A stretch of 64,000 nucleotides of DNA, taken from positions 93,144-157,143 of the forward strand of contig NZ_JABAIT010000008.1 in NCBI RefSeq assembly GCF_012843265.1, read 5' to 3'. Shown here in pieces: positions 9,504 to 18,494 of this stretch. Origin of the DNA: Bacillus sp. DNRA2. GTDB lineage: Bacteria > Bacillota > Bacilli > Bacillales > Cytobacillaceae. The translations under genes and the position numbers were made by a program. Below the pieces are notes generated by a model that worked only from the letters and a program-made list of their open reading frames with translations, was not told where the DNA came from and searched no databases. How positions within the stretch are numbered: the stretch's first letter is position 1; every line of letters starts with the position of its first letter.

Positions 9504-10661
9504 TCAATAAAATCTGGCATTATTTTTTACCGACACAGCTAGATGATCTGGTAATCGATCGATCATTGATTCTAATCGTTTCTGAGCTGCACGACCAATT
9601 TCCAGTTTATCTTTAATATAATTTGCACATATTGAAATTTCGTAATCAAACAAATATTCGTATACATGATAATCAACAAACAAAATATCCTCATTTGGAA
9701 ATGGGATTTCTTTGCCCCGACTAGCGAATAACAATCCTAAATGGTGATTGGAATTGATTCGATGAAGTCGAGCTAAATGATATAATGGTTCAGCTCTTGT
9801 AGGTCGGGTTTCCCAGGCTTTCTGGAAATAATGTAATGCCAATGCAAAACTCTCTTCATTTGACTCTGTACTATTTGCTATGAAATCATAACAAAGACCA
9901 ATTTGTAACAAAGAATAATAAATCTCTTCTACCCACCCACCTACTTCAATTCTTTTCTTATACCAGTGTATAGACTCGGCATATTCTCCAAGGCACATAT
10001 GGGTTTGAGCTAGGTAAAACATGTAACGACCTCTTAAAAAACCAGGTGTTTTACTATCTCCGAGACCTTGTAATAATAATTGTTTATCACGCTCAAATTT
10101 GTCGGTTTTACTTCCCCCATCTTCCTGGTCGTTTACAATTAAGCTATCCAATTTACCTTTACTATCTATATATATAAATGACTCTTTAGGTAATTTTGCA
10201 CGATCAATGTCCCAATATTCATGGGTAACACCTACAGAATGCCATGGTAATGAGGTTTTAAGGAGGCGTGTTAACCAATATTTTATTTTTCGATTGTATT
10301 GCATCGTTAAATATTGGTCCTGTTTTAAGGAATTTTTATTAAATTCCGGTGAAACCTCTAACACCATATCTGCATCAAGTAGCAGTAAATAATCAGACTT
10401 TGGATATGCTTCCTTTGCTAAAGTTACTGCCTTGCTGCGATTGTAACCAAAGTTTTTAAATGGTTCGAAATGAACTGTTCCGGGAATTTTTTTATCTTTA
10501 CACCAATTTTTTATTATTTCAGGAGTGCCGTCCGTAGAGCCTGTATCACAAATCGAAATACAGTCTATTACCCCTTTTGCAGAATTTAAACATCGTTCAA
10601 TTATCTTAGACTCATTTTTTACGATCATACATAAGCATATTTTTTTTTCAACTTCCTCCAT
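9504..10661 (-). CDS. family 2 glycosyltransferase with C-terminal TPR-like region
   Basis: 385 residues. The N-terminal GT-A domain has the nucleotide-sugar start CLCMIVKNESKIIERCL, the CDTGSTDGT motif and a metal-binding DAD (LLLLDADM) near residue 96. The C-terminal half is helical with TPR-like pairs (ALHYFQKAWETRPTRAEPLYHLARL). It lies directly downstream of the collagen-like gene on the same strand, with a weak hairpin between. GT2 enzymes commonly glycosylate such GXT repeats, so that protein is the likely acceptor. GGGGGAG precedes the ATG. No membrane segment is seen. Confidence 0.82.
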   Translation of the reverse strand: MEEVEKKICLCMIVKNESKIIERCLNSAKGVIDCISICDTGSTDGTPEIIKNWCKDKKIPGTVHFEPFKNFGYNRSKAVTLAKEAYPKSDYLLLLDADMVLEVSPEFNKNSLKQDQYLTMQYNRKIKYWLTRLLKTSLPWHSVGVTHEYWDIDRAKLPKESFIYIDSKGKLDSLIVNDQEDGGSKTDKFERDKQLLLQGLGDSKTPGFLRGRYMFYLAQTHMCLGEYAESIHWYKKRIEVGGWVEEIYYSLLQIGLCYDFIANSTESNEESFALALHYFQKAWETRPTRAEPLYHLARLHRINSNHHLGLLFASRGKEIPFPNEDILFVDYHVYEYLFDYEISICANYIKDKLEIGRAAQKRLESMIDRLPDHLAVSVKNNARFY

Positions 10662-10746
10662 TCTCGTTCTCCCCCATTCTCTTCTATTAATATTATGAAA
10701 TATACTTGATAATGGTTATACGTAGTACCTGAATGTAACAATGAAA

Positions 10747-10775
10747 TAGGAAGGATACCTAAGTAATCCTTCCTA
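10747..10775 (-). terminator. hairpin after the collagen-like gene
   Basis: TAGGAAGGAT and ATCCTTCCTA form perfect 10-bp arms with a 9-nt loop. The T tract on the minus strand is short, so partial read-through into the glycosyltransferase gene is likely. Confidence 0.6.
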
Positions 10776-10798
10776 AATTTGTAGCACCATTCCTTTAA

Positions 10799-12172
10799 TT
10801 AGCTTAACGCTAGACCGCCGCTTGCTACACCTTCCAGTCCTGCAACTAATAAACCAGGATCTGAAGATGCATAGATTACCATAATGAGGCGTTCACCTGC
10901 TAAAACTGGAATGCTTAAGCCACTTAGGACCCCACTAGCAGTATCCCCAAGTGAAATCAATCCAGAAAAATCAGGGGATAGAGCTAAATCTGTTCCAACA
11001 ATTGGTGTGAATACGTTTGAGTTTGCTGGTGCACTCCAAATTTCTGCGTGGACTGTAACTGTTTCTAGTAGTGATACGCCAAGTGTAACACTGAAGAAGG
11101 CTGAAATATCGGTGATAACGGTATCCCTTGGTACTGAAAATGCCAGATTTAACTGTCCTTGCAAATCCAGTGTATTACCTACAAGAGATATCGTTGGTAA
11201 AGCATCGCCAAATGCAATGACACCACCTGAACCAATTGTTCCACCTAATACTGTTGAAAGAGTTAAACTTGCTCCAGATGAGAATGGAATAATCGCTCCC
11301 AAGCCGTCTGCTCCAGTCGGTCCTGTCGCACCTGTTGCACCAGTCGGTCCTGCTATACCTTGTGCTCCAATTGGTCCTGTATCACCAGTCGGTCCTGTTG
11401 CTCCCGTTGGTCCTGTTGCTCCTGTTGCACCAGTCGGTCCTGCTACACCTTGTGCTCCAATTGGTCCTGTATCACCAGTCGGTCCTGTTGCTCCCGTTGG
11501 CCCTGTTGCTCCTGTTGCACCAGTCGGTCCTGCTATACCTTGTGCTCCAATTGGTCCTGTATCACCAGTCGGTCCTGTTGCTCCCGTTGGCCCTGTTGCT
11601 CCTGTTGCACCAGTAGGTCCTGCTACACCTTGTGCTCCAATTGGTCCTGTATCACCAGTCGGTCCTGTTGCTCCCGTTGGCCCTGTTGCTCCTGTTGCAC
11701 CAGTCGGTCCTGCTATACCTTGTGCTCCAATTGGTCCTGTATCACCAGTCGGTCCTGTTGCTCCCGTTGGCCCTGTTGCTCCTGTTGCACCAGTCGGTCC
11801 TGCTACACCTTGTGCTCCAATTGGTCCTGTATCACCAGTCGGTCCTGTTGCGCCAGTAGGACCAGTGCCTCCTGTTGGGCCAGTAGGGCCAGTGCCTCCT
11901 GTTGGGCCGGTAGGACCAGTGCCTCCTGTTGGGCCGGTAGGACCAGTGCCTCCTGTTGGGCCGGTAGGACCAGTGCCTCCTGTTGGGCCGGTAGGACCAG
12001 TGCCTCCTGTTGGGCCAGTAGGGCCAGTGCCTCCTGTTGGGCCAGTAGGGCCGGTATTTCCTGTCGCGCCCGTAGCTCCAGTAGGGCCAGTAGCTCCAGT
12101 TGGACCCTGTTTAGGTTTTGGAGGCTTGGGTTTATGATGATGGTGTTTTTTTTCTTCTTCTTCGTTAGACAT
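10799..12172 (-). CDS. collagen-like exosporium protein with BclB-type C-terminal domain
   Basis: 457 residues. A short charged N-terminus (acidic EEEE, HHHH, then KPKPPKPK) leads into GXT collagen repeats from about 24 to 295. These consist of seven GPTGPTGGT units and then six 30-residue units. The C-terminal domain (about 296-457, [17 protein letters not shown] through [12 protein letters not shown]) matches the BclB-type domain of Bacillus collagen-like spore-surface proteins. AAGGAG precedes the ATG. The GXT threonines are typical O-glycosylation sites, consistent with the adjacent glycosyltransferase. No classical signal peptide is present, as expected for mother-cell-made exosporium proteins. 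Exosporium location is inferred from the family. Confidence 0.85.
   Translation of the reverse strand: MSNEEEEKKHHHHKPKPPKPKQGPTGATGPTGATGATGNTGPTGPTGGTGPTGPTGGTGPTGPTGGTGPTGPTGGTGPTGPTGGTGPTGPTGGTGPTGPTGGTGPTGATGPTGDTGPIGAQGVAGPTGATGATGPTGATGPTGDTGPIGAQGIAGPTGATGATGPTGATGPTGDTGPIGAQGVAGPTGATGATGPTGATGPTGDTGPIGAQGIAGPTGATGATGPTGATGPTGDTGPIGAQGVAGPTGATGATGPTGATGPTGDTGPIGAQGIAGPTGATGATGPTGADGLGAIIPFSSGASLTLSTVLGGTIGSGGVIAFGDALPTISLVGNTLDLQGQLNLAFSVPRDTVITDISAFFSVTLGVSLLETVTVHAEIWSAPANSNVFTPIVGTDLALSPDFSGLISLGDTASGVLSGLSIPVLAGERLIMVIYASSDPGLLVAGLEGVASGGLALS
11310..11850 (-). repeat. 90-bp coding repeats in alternating order (180-bp higher-order unit)
   Basis: Six consecutive 90-bp units occur in the collagen-like gene; equivalent positions are 11351, 11441, 11531, 11621, 11711 and 11801. 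They alternate strictly between a GIA and a GVA codon triplet (plus strand TATACCT versus TACACCT), so the duplicating unit was probably the 180-bp dimer. Confidence 0.9.
11850..12057 (-). repeat. 27-bp coding repeats (GPTGPTGGT)
   Basis: Seven near-identical 27-bp units encode nine-residue GXT blocks at the N-terminal side of the collagen region. They differ only at synonymous GCC/GTC-type positions such as ccagtagg versus ccggtagg. Confidence 0.85.
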
Positions 12173-12279
12173 ATACTCAACTCCTTTTTCATAATTTGTG
12201 CTTGCATTCTATAATATTTAGAAACTGGAAATTTGGTATCGGACAACTGCCTTTCATATAAAAAATTTTGTGGAATAAT

Positions 12280-12313
12280 AAAAAAACCTATGCTCAAAAG
12301 TCTTGAGAATAGG
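12280..12313 (-). terminator. terminator of the secreted protein gene
   Basis: CCTATTCTCAA and TTGAGCATAGG (one mismatch) are followed on the minus strand by a run of T. Confidence 0.75.
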
Positions 12314-12324
12314 TCAGGAATTTA

Positions 12325-13047
12325 TTAGTATTGGATTTTTCTAACTGTAGTTTTCTGTAATTCCCAATTAGCATTTATCCTTTTCCAAGTTGAATCCACA
12401 TAAGCAAATTTTGCACCGCCGTAACCATCATCAACAAACTGTCTTCCTTTTAAACCAAGTGATAAATCCTTATGACGAATAATGTGTAATGAAGTTAATT
12501 CTGAAACCATTAATTCCGTCGGCTCATTTAGAGCACCATTATGATAGACACCCGTTTTTTCAAGTTGTCCCTTATAGTTGAGCAAATTTACCATATAAGA
12601 TTGTTTTGTTTGATTAATTTTTATTGATGCTTGATAATTATTTTCAAATTGAGCTGTAATATCTAACGTCTCTGGTAATGATACGTTTGATATTTCCCCA
12701 TTTTCATAAGCAACTAATAAATTTAGAACCTGATTGCTATTTTTATTGAAGGACGTTAAAAAAATATCCTTAACTCGATCCTGAGTTAAATCTTGAAAAA
12801 TTAGCTTGACCTTTTTTGCAGCTCCTAATGAAAAACTATATGCTTTATAATTGCCAGTATTAACGACTAATTTAACTTTCTGACCTTCTTTAATAACTTG
12901 AACTTGTTCAGGATGATGATCTCCAGTGACATCCTTTTTATACGAACTCATGATTTGTGATTGCTTATCCAAAGCGTAAACAACTGTCATATTGGTAAAG
13001 GATACAAAGAAAATCGTGAGTAAAACAAAAAGTTTATCAATCTTCAT
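12325..13047 (-). CDS. secreted protein of unknown function
   Basis: 240 residues with an N-terminal signal peptide (KIDKLFVLLTIFFVSFTNMTVVYA, probable cleavage after VYA). The mature part opens with a KKDVTGDHHPEQVQVI segment resembling VCBS/FG-GAP repeats, followed by a second DLTQDRVKDIFLTS copy. This suggests a beta-propeller-like or beta-rich extracellular domain. The C-terminus is WELQKTTVRKIQY. I cannot assign a function. GGTGA precedes the ATG. The collagen-like gene follows on the same strand after a terminator, so they are probably separate units. Confidence 0.65.
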   Translation of the reverse strand: MKIDKLFVLLTIFFVSFTNMTVVYALDKQSQIMSSYKKDVTGDHHPEQVQVIKEGQKVKLVVNTGNYKAYSFSLGAAKKVKLIFQDLTQDRVKDIFLTSFNKNSNQVLNLLVAYENGEISNVSLPETLDITAQFENNYQASIKINQTKQSYMVNLLNYKGQLEKTGVYHNGALNEPTELMVSELTSLHIIRHKDLSLGLKGRQFVDDGYGGAKFAYVDSTWKRINANWELQKTTVRKIQY

Positions 13048-13131
13048 CTAAAATCACCATACCTTTCCTACATGGTAATTTGCCCAAAATAGGAAAAATG
13101 ATGCAAGTATATTTTCTATTTTTATAAAAAG

Positions 13132-13161
13132 AAAACCTCTTACCAGTTTGATAAGAGGTTT
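13132..13161 (-). terminator. terminator of parE-parC
   Basis: AAACCTCTTA and TAAGAGGTTT form perfect arms with a 9-nt loop, followed by a T-rich stretch on the minus strand. Confidence 0.85.
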
Positions 13162-13173
13162 AACTTTTGATAA

Positions 13174-15618
13174 TTATTCGTTTGTGACTTGTTCTAACTT
13201 GCCTTCTTCTTTAAAAATGGTGACAGTCTTACCGCTTTCTGCCTCGTCCAGCATGAAAGAACCATTTTGATAACGGTCGTTATATCGTAGTTCACCAACA
13301 AGCATTGATTCGGATTGTCCCTTGGATGATTCAATATGAACCGTATCAATATCATTGGCCATGACAAAACCAATTACCCGATGCGGATTTGTCTTTAGCT
13401 CACGTAGAACAATAACACCGCGCTTTGCTCTTGTTGCCAATTCAAATTCAGCTAATTTCATTTTCTTAACAGCTCCACGCTGTGTGGCCATAACTATTGA
13501 GTGGGAATGTTCCGATTCAATTATCTGACCGCCAACTACGTAATCACCTTCTTTAAGGTTCATTCCTTTGACTCCGGCCGCTCTAGCTCCGACAATGCTG
13601 ATTTCTTCTTCTTTAAACCACAAAGCATAACCAAAGTGAGAAATCATAAATAATTCCTTATTGCCGTCTGTAATATGGACATCTAACACTTCATCATTAC
13701 CCTTTAAATTAACAGCTACAAGAGGTTTGGAATAACGCTGTGCTTTATACTGATTTAATTCCGTTTTCTTGACCATTCCATTTTTAGTAATGAACAATAA
13801 ATATTCATTTGTATCGAATGTCTTGATTGGTATGGCTTTAAGAATCGATTCATCACGATCAATTGGAATGATATTGGCAATATGCTGCCCCATATCCTTC
13901 CAGCGAATATCTGGTAGTTCATGAACAGGACAGTACAGATAATTACCTTTATTGGTAAACAAGAGCAATACATCTGTTGTATTCATATCTAACTTAGCCA
14001 TTAAGCGATCGCTATCCTTGATGGCGAAATCTTGTCCATTTGAGGCTGCATAAGAACGTTGACTAGTTCTTTTCACATAACCATGATCAGTTACGGTAAC
14101 AATTACATCCTCGTTAGGTATCATAACCTCAAGGTTAATTTTAATTTCCTCTATCTCAGCTTGAATCACAGATCGCCGTGGATCAGCATATTTCTTTTTC
14201 ACTTCTTTGAGTTCTTTTTTGATTACAGACAAAAGCTTGGTTTCACTGTTAAGAATGGCCGTTAATTCTTCAATTTTCTTTGCCAATTCTTCCGCTTCAT
14301 TTCTTAATGCGGTAATATCAGTGTTTGTCAAACGATATAGCTGTAAGGACACGATTGCTTCAGCTTGAGCTTCGGTAAAATGAAATTTGGCAATCAAGTT
14401 ATCCTTGGCATCTCGTTTATCCTTTGAAGCACGAATTGTTGCGATTACTTCATCCAAAATAGAAAGAGCCTTAATTAAACCTTCAACGATATGTTGTCGT
14501 TCACTTGCTTTTTTCAGCTCAAATTGCGATCTTTTCGTCACAACTTCCTTTTGATGATCAATATAGGAGGTTAACATCTCCCTGATACCCATAAGTTTAG
14601 GACGTTTGTTAAGAATCGCAACCATATTAAAATTATAAGTAGTTTGCAGATCGCTATTTTTATATAAATAATTTAATACGCCCTCGGCATCAGCATCTTT
14701 CTTTAATTCAATGACGATACGTAAGCCTGTACGGTCGGTTTCATCACGAACCTCGGAAATTCCTTCAAGCTTTCGGTCAAGGCGAAATTCATCCATCTTT
14801 TTAACTAAGTTTGCTTTATTGACTTCATACGGAATTTCTGTAATGACGATTTGTTGCTTGCCACCACGAACGGTCTCAATGTCTGCTTTGCTACGGATGA
14901 TAATCTTTCCCTTGCCAGTTTCATATGCTTTCTTAATCCCCTCAATACCTTGAATGATAGCACCTGTTGGAAAATCTGGACCCTTTATAACGGTCATTAA
15001 CTCGTCCACCGTAACGAAAGGATTTTCAATTTTCATAAGGGCAGCATCAATCGCCTCACCAAGATTGTGAGGTGGTATATCAGTTGCATAGCCGGCAGAG
15101 ATACCAGTCGAACCATTAACCAATAAATTAGGAAATCTAGCTGGCATAACGGTAGGTTCTTTTGTGGTGTCATCAAAATTCGGAACAAAATCAACAGTTT
15201 CCTTATCAATATCTCGCAAGAGTTCAGAAGCGATGGCCGATAGTCGTGCTTCTGTATAACGCATCGCTGCTGGAGGGTCACCATCAACGCTACCATTGTT
15301 TCCGTGCATTTCTATTAGAACATTCCGTACCTTCCAATCCTGACTCATCCGGACCATTGCATCATACACGGAGGAATCACCATGTGGGTGATAGTTACCA
15401 ATTACATTCCCAACCGTCTTTGCAGATTTGCGGAACCCCTTTTCATGCGTATTGCCTTCTACATGCATCGCGTAAAGAATCCGCCGTTGCACTGGCTTTA
15501 AGCCATCACGGGCATCTGGTAAAGCCCGCTCCTGAATAATGTACTTACTATATCGTCCGAAGCGATCACCTAAAACATCTTCAAGAGGAAGATCTCGGAA
15601 TTTTTCTACTTGACTCAT
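13174..15618 (-). CDS. parC: DNA topoisomerase IV subunit A
   Basis: 814 residues, typical of ParC/GrlA. It breaks and rejoins DNA during decatenation of replicated chromosomes, in a complex with ParE. The winged-helix domain carries the DNA-linking Tyr121 in AAMRYTEARL. The quinolone-resistance region HPHGDSSVYDAMVR (78-91) keeps the Ser residues and an acidic residue at the S. aureus Ser80/Glu84 positions, so no classical resistance change is visible. The C-terminal beta-pinwheel repeats follow residue 490. Its ATG overlaps the parE stop codon by 4 nt, indicating translational coupling. Confidence 0.97.
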   Translation of the reverse strand: MSQVEKFRDLPLEDVLGDRFGRYSKYIIQERALPDARDGLKPVQRRILYAMHVEGNTHEKGFRKSAKTVGNVIGNYHPHGDSSVYDAMVRMSQDWKVRNVLIEMHGNNGSVDGDPPAAMRYTEARLSAIASELLRDIDKETVDFVPNFDDTTKEPTVMPARFPNLLVNGSTGISAGYATDIPPHNLGEAIDAALMKIENPFVTVDELMTVIKGPDFPTGAIIQGIEGIKKAYETGKGKIIIRSKADIETVRGGKQQIVITEIPYEVNKANLVKKMDEFRLDRKLEGISEVRDETDRTGLRIVIELKKDADAEGVLNYLYKNSDLQTTYNFNMVAILNKRPKLMGIREMLTSYIDHQKEVVTKRSQFELKKASERQHIVEGLIKALSILDEVIATIRASKDKRDAKDNLIAKFHFTEAQAEAIVSLQLYRLTNTDITALRNEAEELAKKIEELTAILNSETKLLSVIKKELKEVKKKYADPRRSVIQAEIEEIKINLEVMIPNEDVIVTVTDHGYVKRTSQRSYAASNGQDFAIKDSDRLMAKLDMNTTDVLLLFTNKGNYLYCPVHELPDIRWKDMGQHIANIIPIDRDESILKAIPIKTFDTNEYLLFITKNGMVKKTELNQYKAQRYSKPLVAVNLKGNDEVLDVHITDGNKELFMISHFGYALWFKEEEISIVGARAAGVKGMNLKEGDYVVGGQIIESEHSHSIVMATQRGAVKKMKLAEFELATRAKRGVIVLRELKTNPHRVIGFVMANDIDTVHIESSKGQSESMLVGELRYNDRYQNGSFMLDEAESGKTVTIFKEEGKLEQVTNE

Positions 15619-17594
15619 TCTTCGGATTCCTCCTCTGCAACACTAATATTCTCATTTTCCAGAATGTTTCCATTTTCTTCCAATCCAAACGCTACATTGG
15701 ATTCAATCCATTTTCGTCTCGGTTCCACTTTATCACCCATTAAAGTTGTGACACGTCGTTCAGCTCGAGCTGCATCATCAATACGGACACGAATTAACGT
15801 CCGTGAATCTGGATTCATGGTCGTATCCCAAAGCTGGTCAGCATTCATCTCACCAAGCCCTTTATAGCGTTGAATCATATAACCTTTGCCAATCTTTTTT
15901 ATCGCCCCCTGAAGCTCATCATCGCTCCAAGCGTATTCGATTATCTCTTTTTTTCCAGCGCCTTTACTTACCTTATAAAGCGGAGGAAGGGCAATAAACA
16001 CTCTACCCTTATCGATAAGGGGCTTCATATAACGATAAAAGAACGTTAACAATAAGACTTGAATATGGGCACCATCTGTATCCGCATCAGTCATAATGAC
16101 GATTTTGTCATAATTAATATCTTCTATGCTAAAATCAGAACCTACTCCACCACCAATGGCGTGAATGATTGTATTAATTTCTTCATTTTTAAAGATATCT
16201 GATAACTTTGCTTTTTCGGTATTAATGACTTTACCTCGCAATGGCAGCACCGCCTGAAAACGACGATCACGCCCTTGCTTCGCTGAACCACCCGCCGAAT
16301 CTCCCTCTACTAAATAAAGCTCATTTTTTTGAGGATTCCTAGATTGTGCAGGTGTAAGTTTGCCAGATAACACTGCTTCTGAGCGTTTTTTCTTTTTCCC
16401 ACTGCGTGCTTCTTCGCGTGCTTTACGTGCAGCCTCGCGTGCCTGATACGCTTTGACAGACTTTTTAATAAGCAGGGTACTAATGTCAGGGTTTTCCTCC
16501 AAAAAATAGGACAAATGCTCAGAAACAACAGAATCAACTGAAGAACGTGCTTCACTTGTTCCTAATTTCCCTTTTGTTTGACCTTCAAATTGAAGTAACT
16601 CTTCGGGGATTCTCACTGAAATAATCGCCGATAGACCTTCACGAATATCTGCACCATCAAGGTTCTTATCTTTTTCCTTTAGCAAACCAACTTTGCGTGC
16701 ATAATCATTAAATACACGCGTCATCGCCGTTTTCGAACCAGCTTCATGTGTGCCCCCGTCTTTTGTTCTTACATTATTTACGAAGGACAACACGTTTTCA
16801 GAATATCCATCATTGAATTGAAAGGCAAAATCAACTTCAATTCCATTTTGCGAACCTTCAAAACTTACAACTGGATGTAGGACGTCTTTTTCCTCGTTCA
16901 AATACGTGACAAATGCTTCAATTCCGTTCTCATAATGAAATACATCTTGTGCACTGTTTCGATCGTCTATAATCTCAATTTTCATGCCTTTAAGTAAAAA
17001 GGCTGATTCTCTGAGTCGTTCTGATAAAGTTTCATAATTATAGGTGGTGGTGGAGAATATGGAAGTGTCTGGTTTAAAATGAATCGTCGTCCCAGTCTGA
17101 TTCGTCTTTCCAATTTTCTCTAAGGTAGTAATAGGTTTACCACCATTTTCAAAACGCTGCTCATAGACAAAGCCATCACGCTTAATCGTAACGACTAGCG
17201 ATTCCGAAAGTGCATTTACAACAGAGGCACCAACTCCATGGAGACCTCCACTTGTTTTATAGCCGCCTTGTCCAAATTTCCCGCCGGCATGGAGAACTGT
17301 CAAAATTACTTCTGGGGTTGGTTTTCCTAGCTTATGCATCCCCGTCGGCATCCCTCGACCTTTATCTTGGACACTGACAGAATTGTCTTTGTGGATTTTT
17401 ACAATGATATGGTTACCAAAACCGGATAATGCTTCATCAACAGAATTATCAACGATTTCATATACAAGGTGGTGAAGACCGCGGGCATCGGTGCTGCCAA
17501 TATACATTCCAGGTCTCTTCCGGACTGCCTCCAGCCCCTCTAACACCTGGATGGCGTCATCATTGTAATCGAATACTTGCTGGTTTCTTGCCAC
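15615..17594 (-). CDS. parE: DNA topoisomerase IV subunit B
   Basis: 659 residues with the GHKL ATPase domain (EIVDNSVDEALSG, GRGMPTGMH, GGLHGVGASVVNALS) and the TOPRIM domain (LYLVEGDSAGGSAKQGRDRRFQAVLPLRGK, then DADTDGAHI). It powers strand passage by ParC. GTG at 17594 is chosen because AAAGGGG lies 7 nt upstream and the resulting MARNQQVFDYND matches B. subtilis ParE; an upstream extension to 17627 has no support. The promoter and a LexA-type box lie about 140 nt upstream. Confidence 0.96.
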   Translation of the reverse strand: MARNQQVFDYNDDAIQVLEGLEAVRKRPGMYIGSTDARGLHHLVYEIVDNSVDEALSGFGNHIIVKIHKDNSVSVQDKGRGMPTGMHKLGKPTPEVILTVLHAGGKFGQGGYKTSGGLHGVGASVVNALSESLVVTIKRDGFVYEQRFENGGKPITTLEKIGKTNQTGTTIHFKPDTSIFSTTTYNYETLSERLRESAFLLKGMKIEIIDDRNSAQDVFHYENGIEAFVTYLNEEKDVLHPVVSFEGSQNGIEVDFAFQFNDGYSENVLSFVNNVRTKDGGTHEAGSKTAMTRVFNDYARKVGLLKEKDKNLDGADIREGLSAIISVRIPEELLQFEGQTKGKLGTSEARSSVDSVVSEHLSYFLEENPDISTLLIKKSVKAYQAREAARKAREEARSGKKKKRSEAVLSGKLTPAQSRNPQKNELYLVEGDSAGGSAKQGRDRRFQAVLPLRGKVINTEKAKLSDIFKNEEINTIIHAIGGGVGSDFSIEDINYDKIVIMTDADTDGAHIQVLLLTFFYRYMKPLIDKGRVFIALPPLYKVSKGAGKKEIIEYAWSDDELQGAIKKIGKGYMIQRYKGLGEMNADQLWDTTMNPDSRTLIRVRIDDAARAERRVTTLMGDKVEPRRKWIESNVAFGLEENGNILENENISVAEEESEE

Positions 17595-17718
17595 GAACAT
17601 ACCCCTTTCATACTTACAAAACAACAAATCCTATTATAAAAGCGATGTTGTCAAACTTGTTTAATTATTCGTCTATTAAATCGTATTTTCCTTGTTGGTT
17701 ATAAGAAAATATATTTTC

Positions 17719-17732
17719 AGAACGAACGTTCG
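17719..17732 (-). promoter_or_regulatory. LexA (SOS) box in the parE promoter
   Basis: AGAACGAACGTTCG matches the Bacillus LexA consensus CGAACRNRYGTTCG at 13 of 14 positions and lies just downstream of the parE -10 hexamer. Binding would block transcription initiation. Confidence 0.7.
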
Positions 17733-17733
17733 A

Positions 17734-17762
17734 ATTATAATATTTTACCATATATTTTTGAA
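17734..17762 (-). promoter_or_regulatory. sigma-A promoter of parE-parC
   Basis: On the minus strand TTCAAA (17762-17757), a 17-nt spacer, then a perfect TATAAT (17739-17734). The LexA-type box directly follows. The rest of the 17595-17931 gap shows no gene. Confidence 0.65.
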
Positions 17763-17897
17763 ACGTCTAATGTTTATTGTATCTCGCTTTCTTTATGTTT
17801 GGCAAACAGTTCTGTGGAATGCTCACCAATTTGTAGAAATTTTATACATTTTAAATAGCCTGATTTATCAATATTCTAGGCTGTTCATTAAAAGAAA

Positions 17898-17925
17898 TGG
17901 CATGAGACTATTTCGCCCCATGCCA
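17898..17925 (-). terminator. terminator of yneT
   Basis: TGGCATG and CATGCCA arms, with TTTCTTTTA downstream on the minus strand. Confidence 0.65.
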
Positions 17926-17931
17926 GTTTAC

Positions 17932-18351
17932 TTACATATTTTTAGTAATCGCATGCTCAACCTTGATACAGCGATCCATAATAACCGTATATCCTTTATC
18001 TGTTAAATCTTTAAAGACGCCTTCGTGTTGAAGTCCTAACTGAGCCCAGAAGATATCTGCGTCAATCTTCAAAAACTCTTCTGCAACTTCTGGCAAAAAT
18101 TCTGATCGGCGAAACACATTGACAATATCGACATGTCCTTTCACATCTGAAAGCTTCGCGACCGCCTTGACACCTAATACCTCGTCAGCTTGTGGGTTAA
18201 CGGGTATGATTTCATAGCCTGCATCCTGCATCGCTTTGGAAACCATGTAGGAGGTTCTTTCGGGATTATCACTTAAGCCAACAACTGCAATACGCTTTGC
18301 CTTTTTTAAGATAGTAGCAATTGTTTCACGACTAGGATTTTCAATTGACAT
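17932..18351 (-). CDS. yneT: CoA-binding domain protein (YneT)
   Basis: 139 residues forming a single Rossmann-like CoA-binding domain (IAVVGLSDNPERTSYMVSKAMQ, then IIPVNPQADEVLG, and FWAQLGLQHEG near the end). Relatives include the CoA-binding domain of succinyl-CoA synthetase; the biological role of stand-alone versions is unclear. The third Met is chosen because AGGAG lies 8 nt before it. Its position next to parE and plsY matches B. subtilis yneS-yneT-parE. The plsY neighbour is divergent here, with a GH18 gene between. Confidence 0.88.
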   Translation of the reverse strand: MSIENPSRETIATILKKAKRIAVVGLSDNPERTSYMVSKAMQDAGYEIIPVNPQADEVLGVKAVAKLSDVKGHVDIVNVFRRSEFLPEVAEEFLKIDADIFWAQLGLQHEGVFKDLTDKGYTVIMDRCIKVEHAITKNM

Positions 18352-18494
18352 GTTCATCACTCCTGCTTCGGGTCAAATATCGTTTTGTACTATTATCTTA
18401 CCTTTTTCTCCAAGATATTCCTATTATTCTGCTTGAGATGAATATCAAAGTACAGTGATATTTAACATTTTACTATCGTGATTGATTGGAGTGA

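Noticed and set aside
10884..12214. Long open frames opposite the collagen-like gene (417 and 284 codons, Pro/Val- or Cys/Ser-rich).
   Set aside because: They arise because GXT repeats leave the other frames free of stops; composition and periodicity mirror the sense gene, and no ribosome-binding site or promoter supports them.
17594..17627. An 11-codon N-terminal extension of ParE.
   Set aside because: The Shine-Dalgarno lies inside it, spaced for GTG 17594, and ParE relatives start at MARxQQ.
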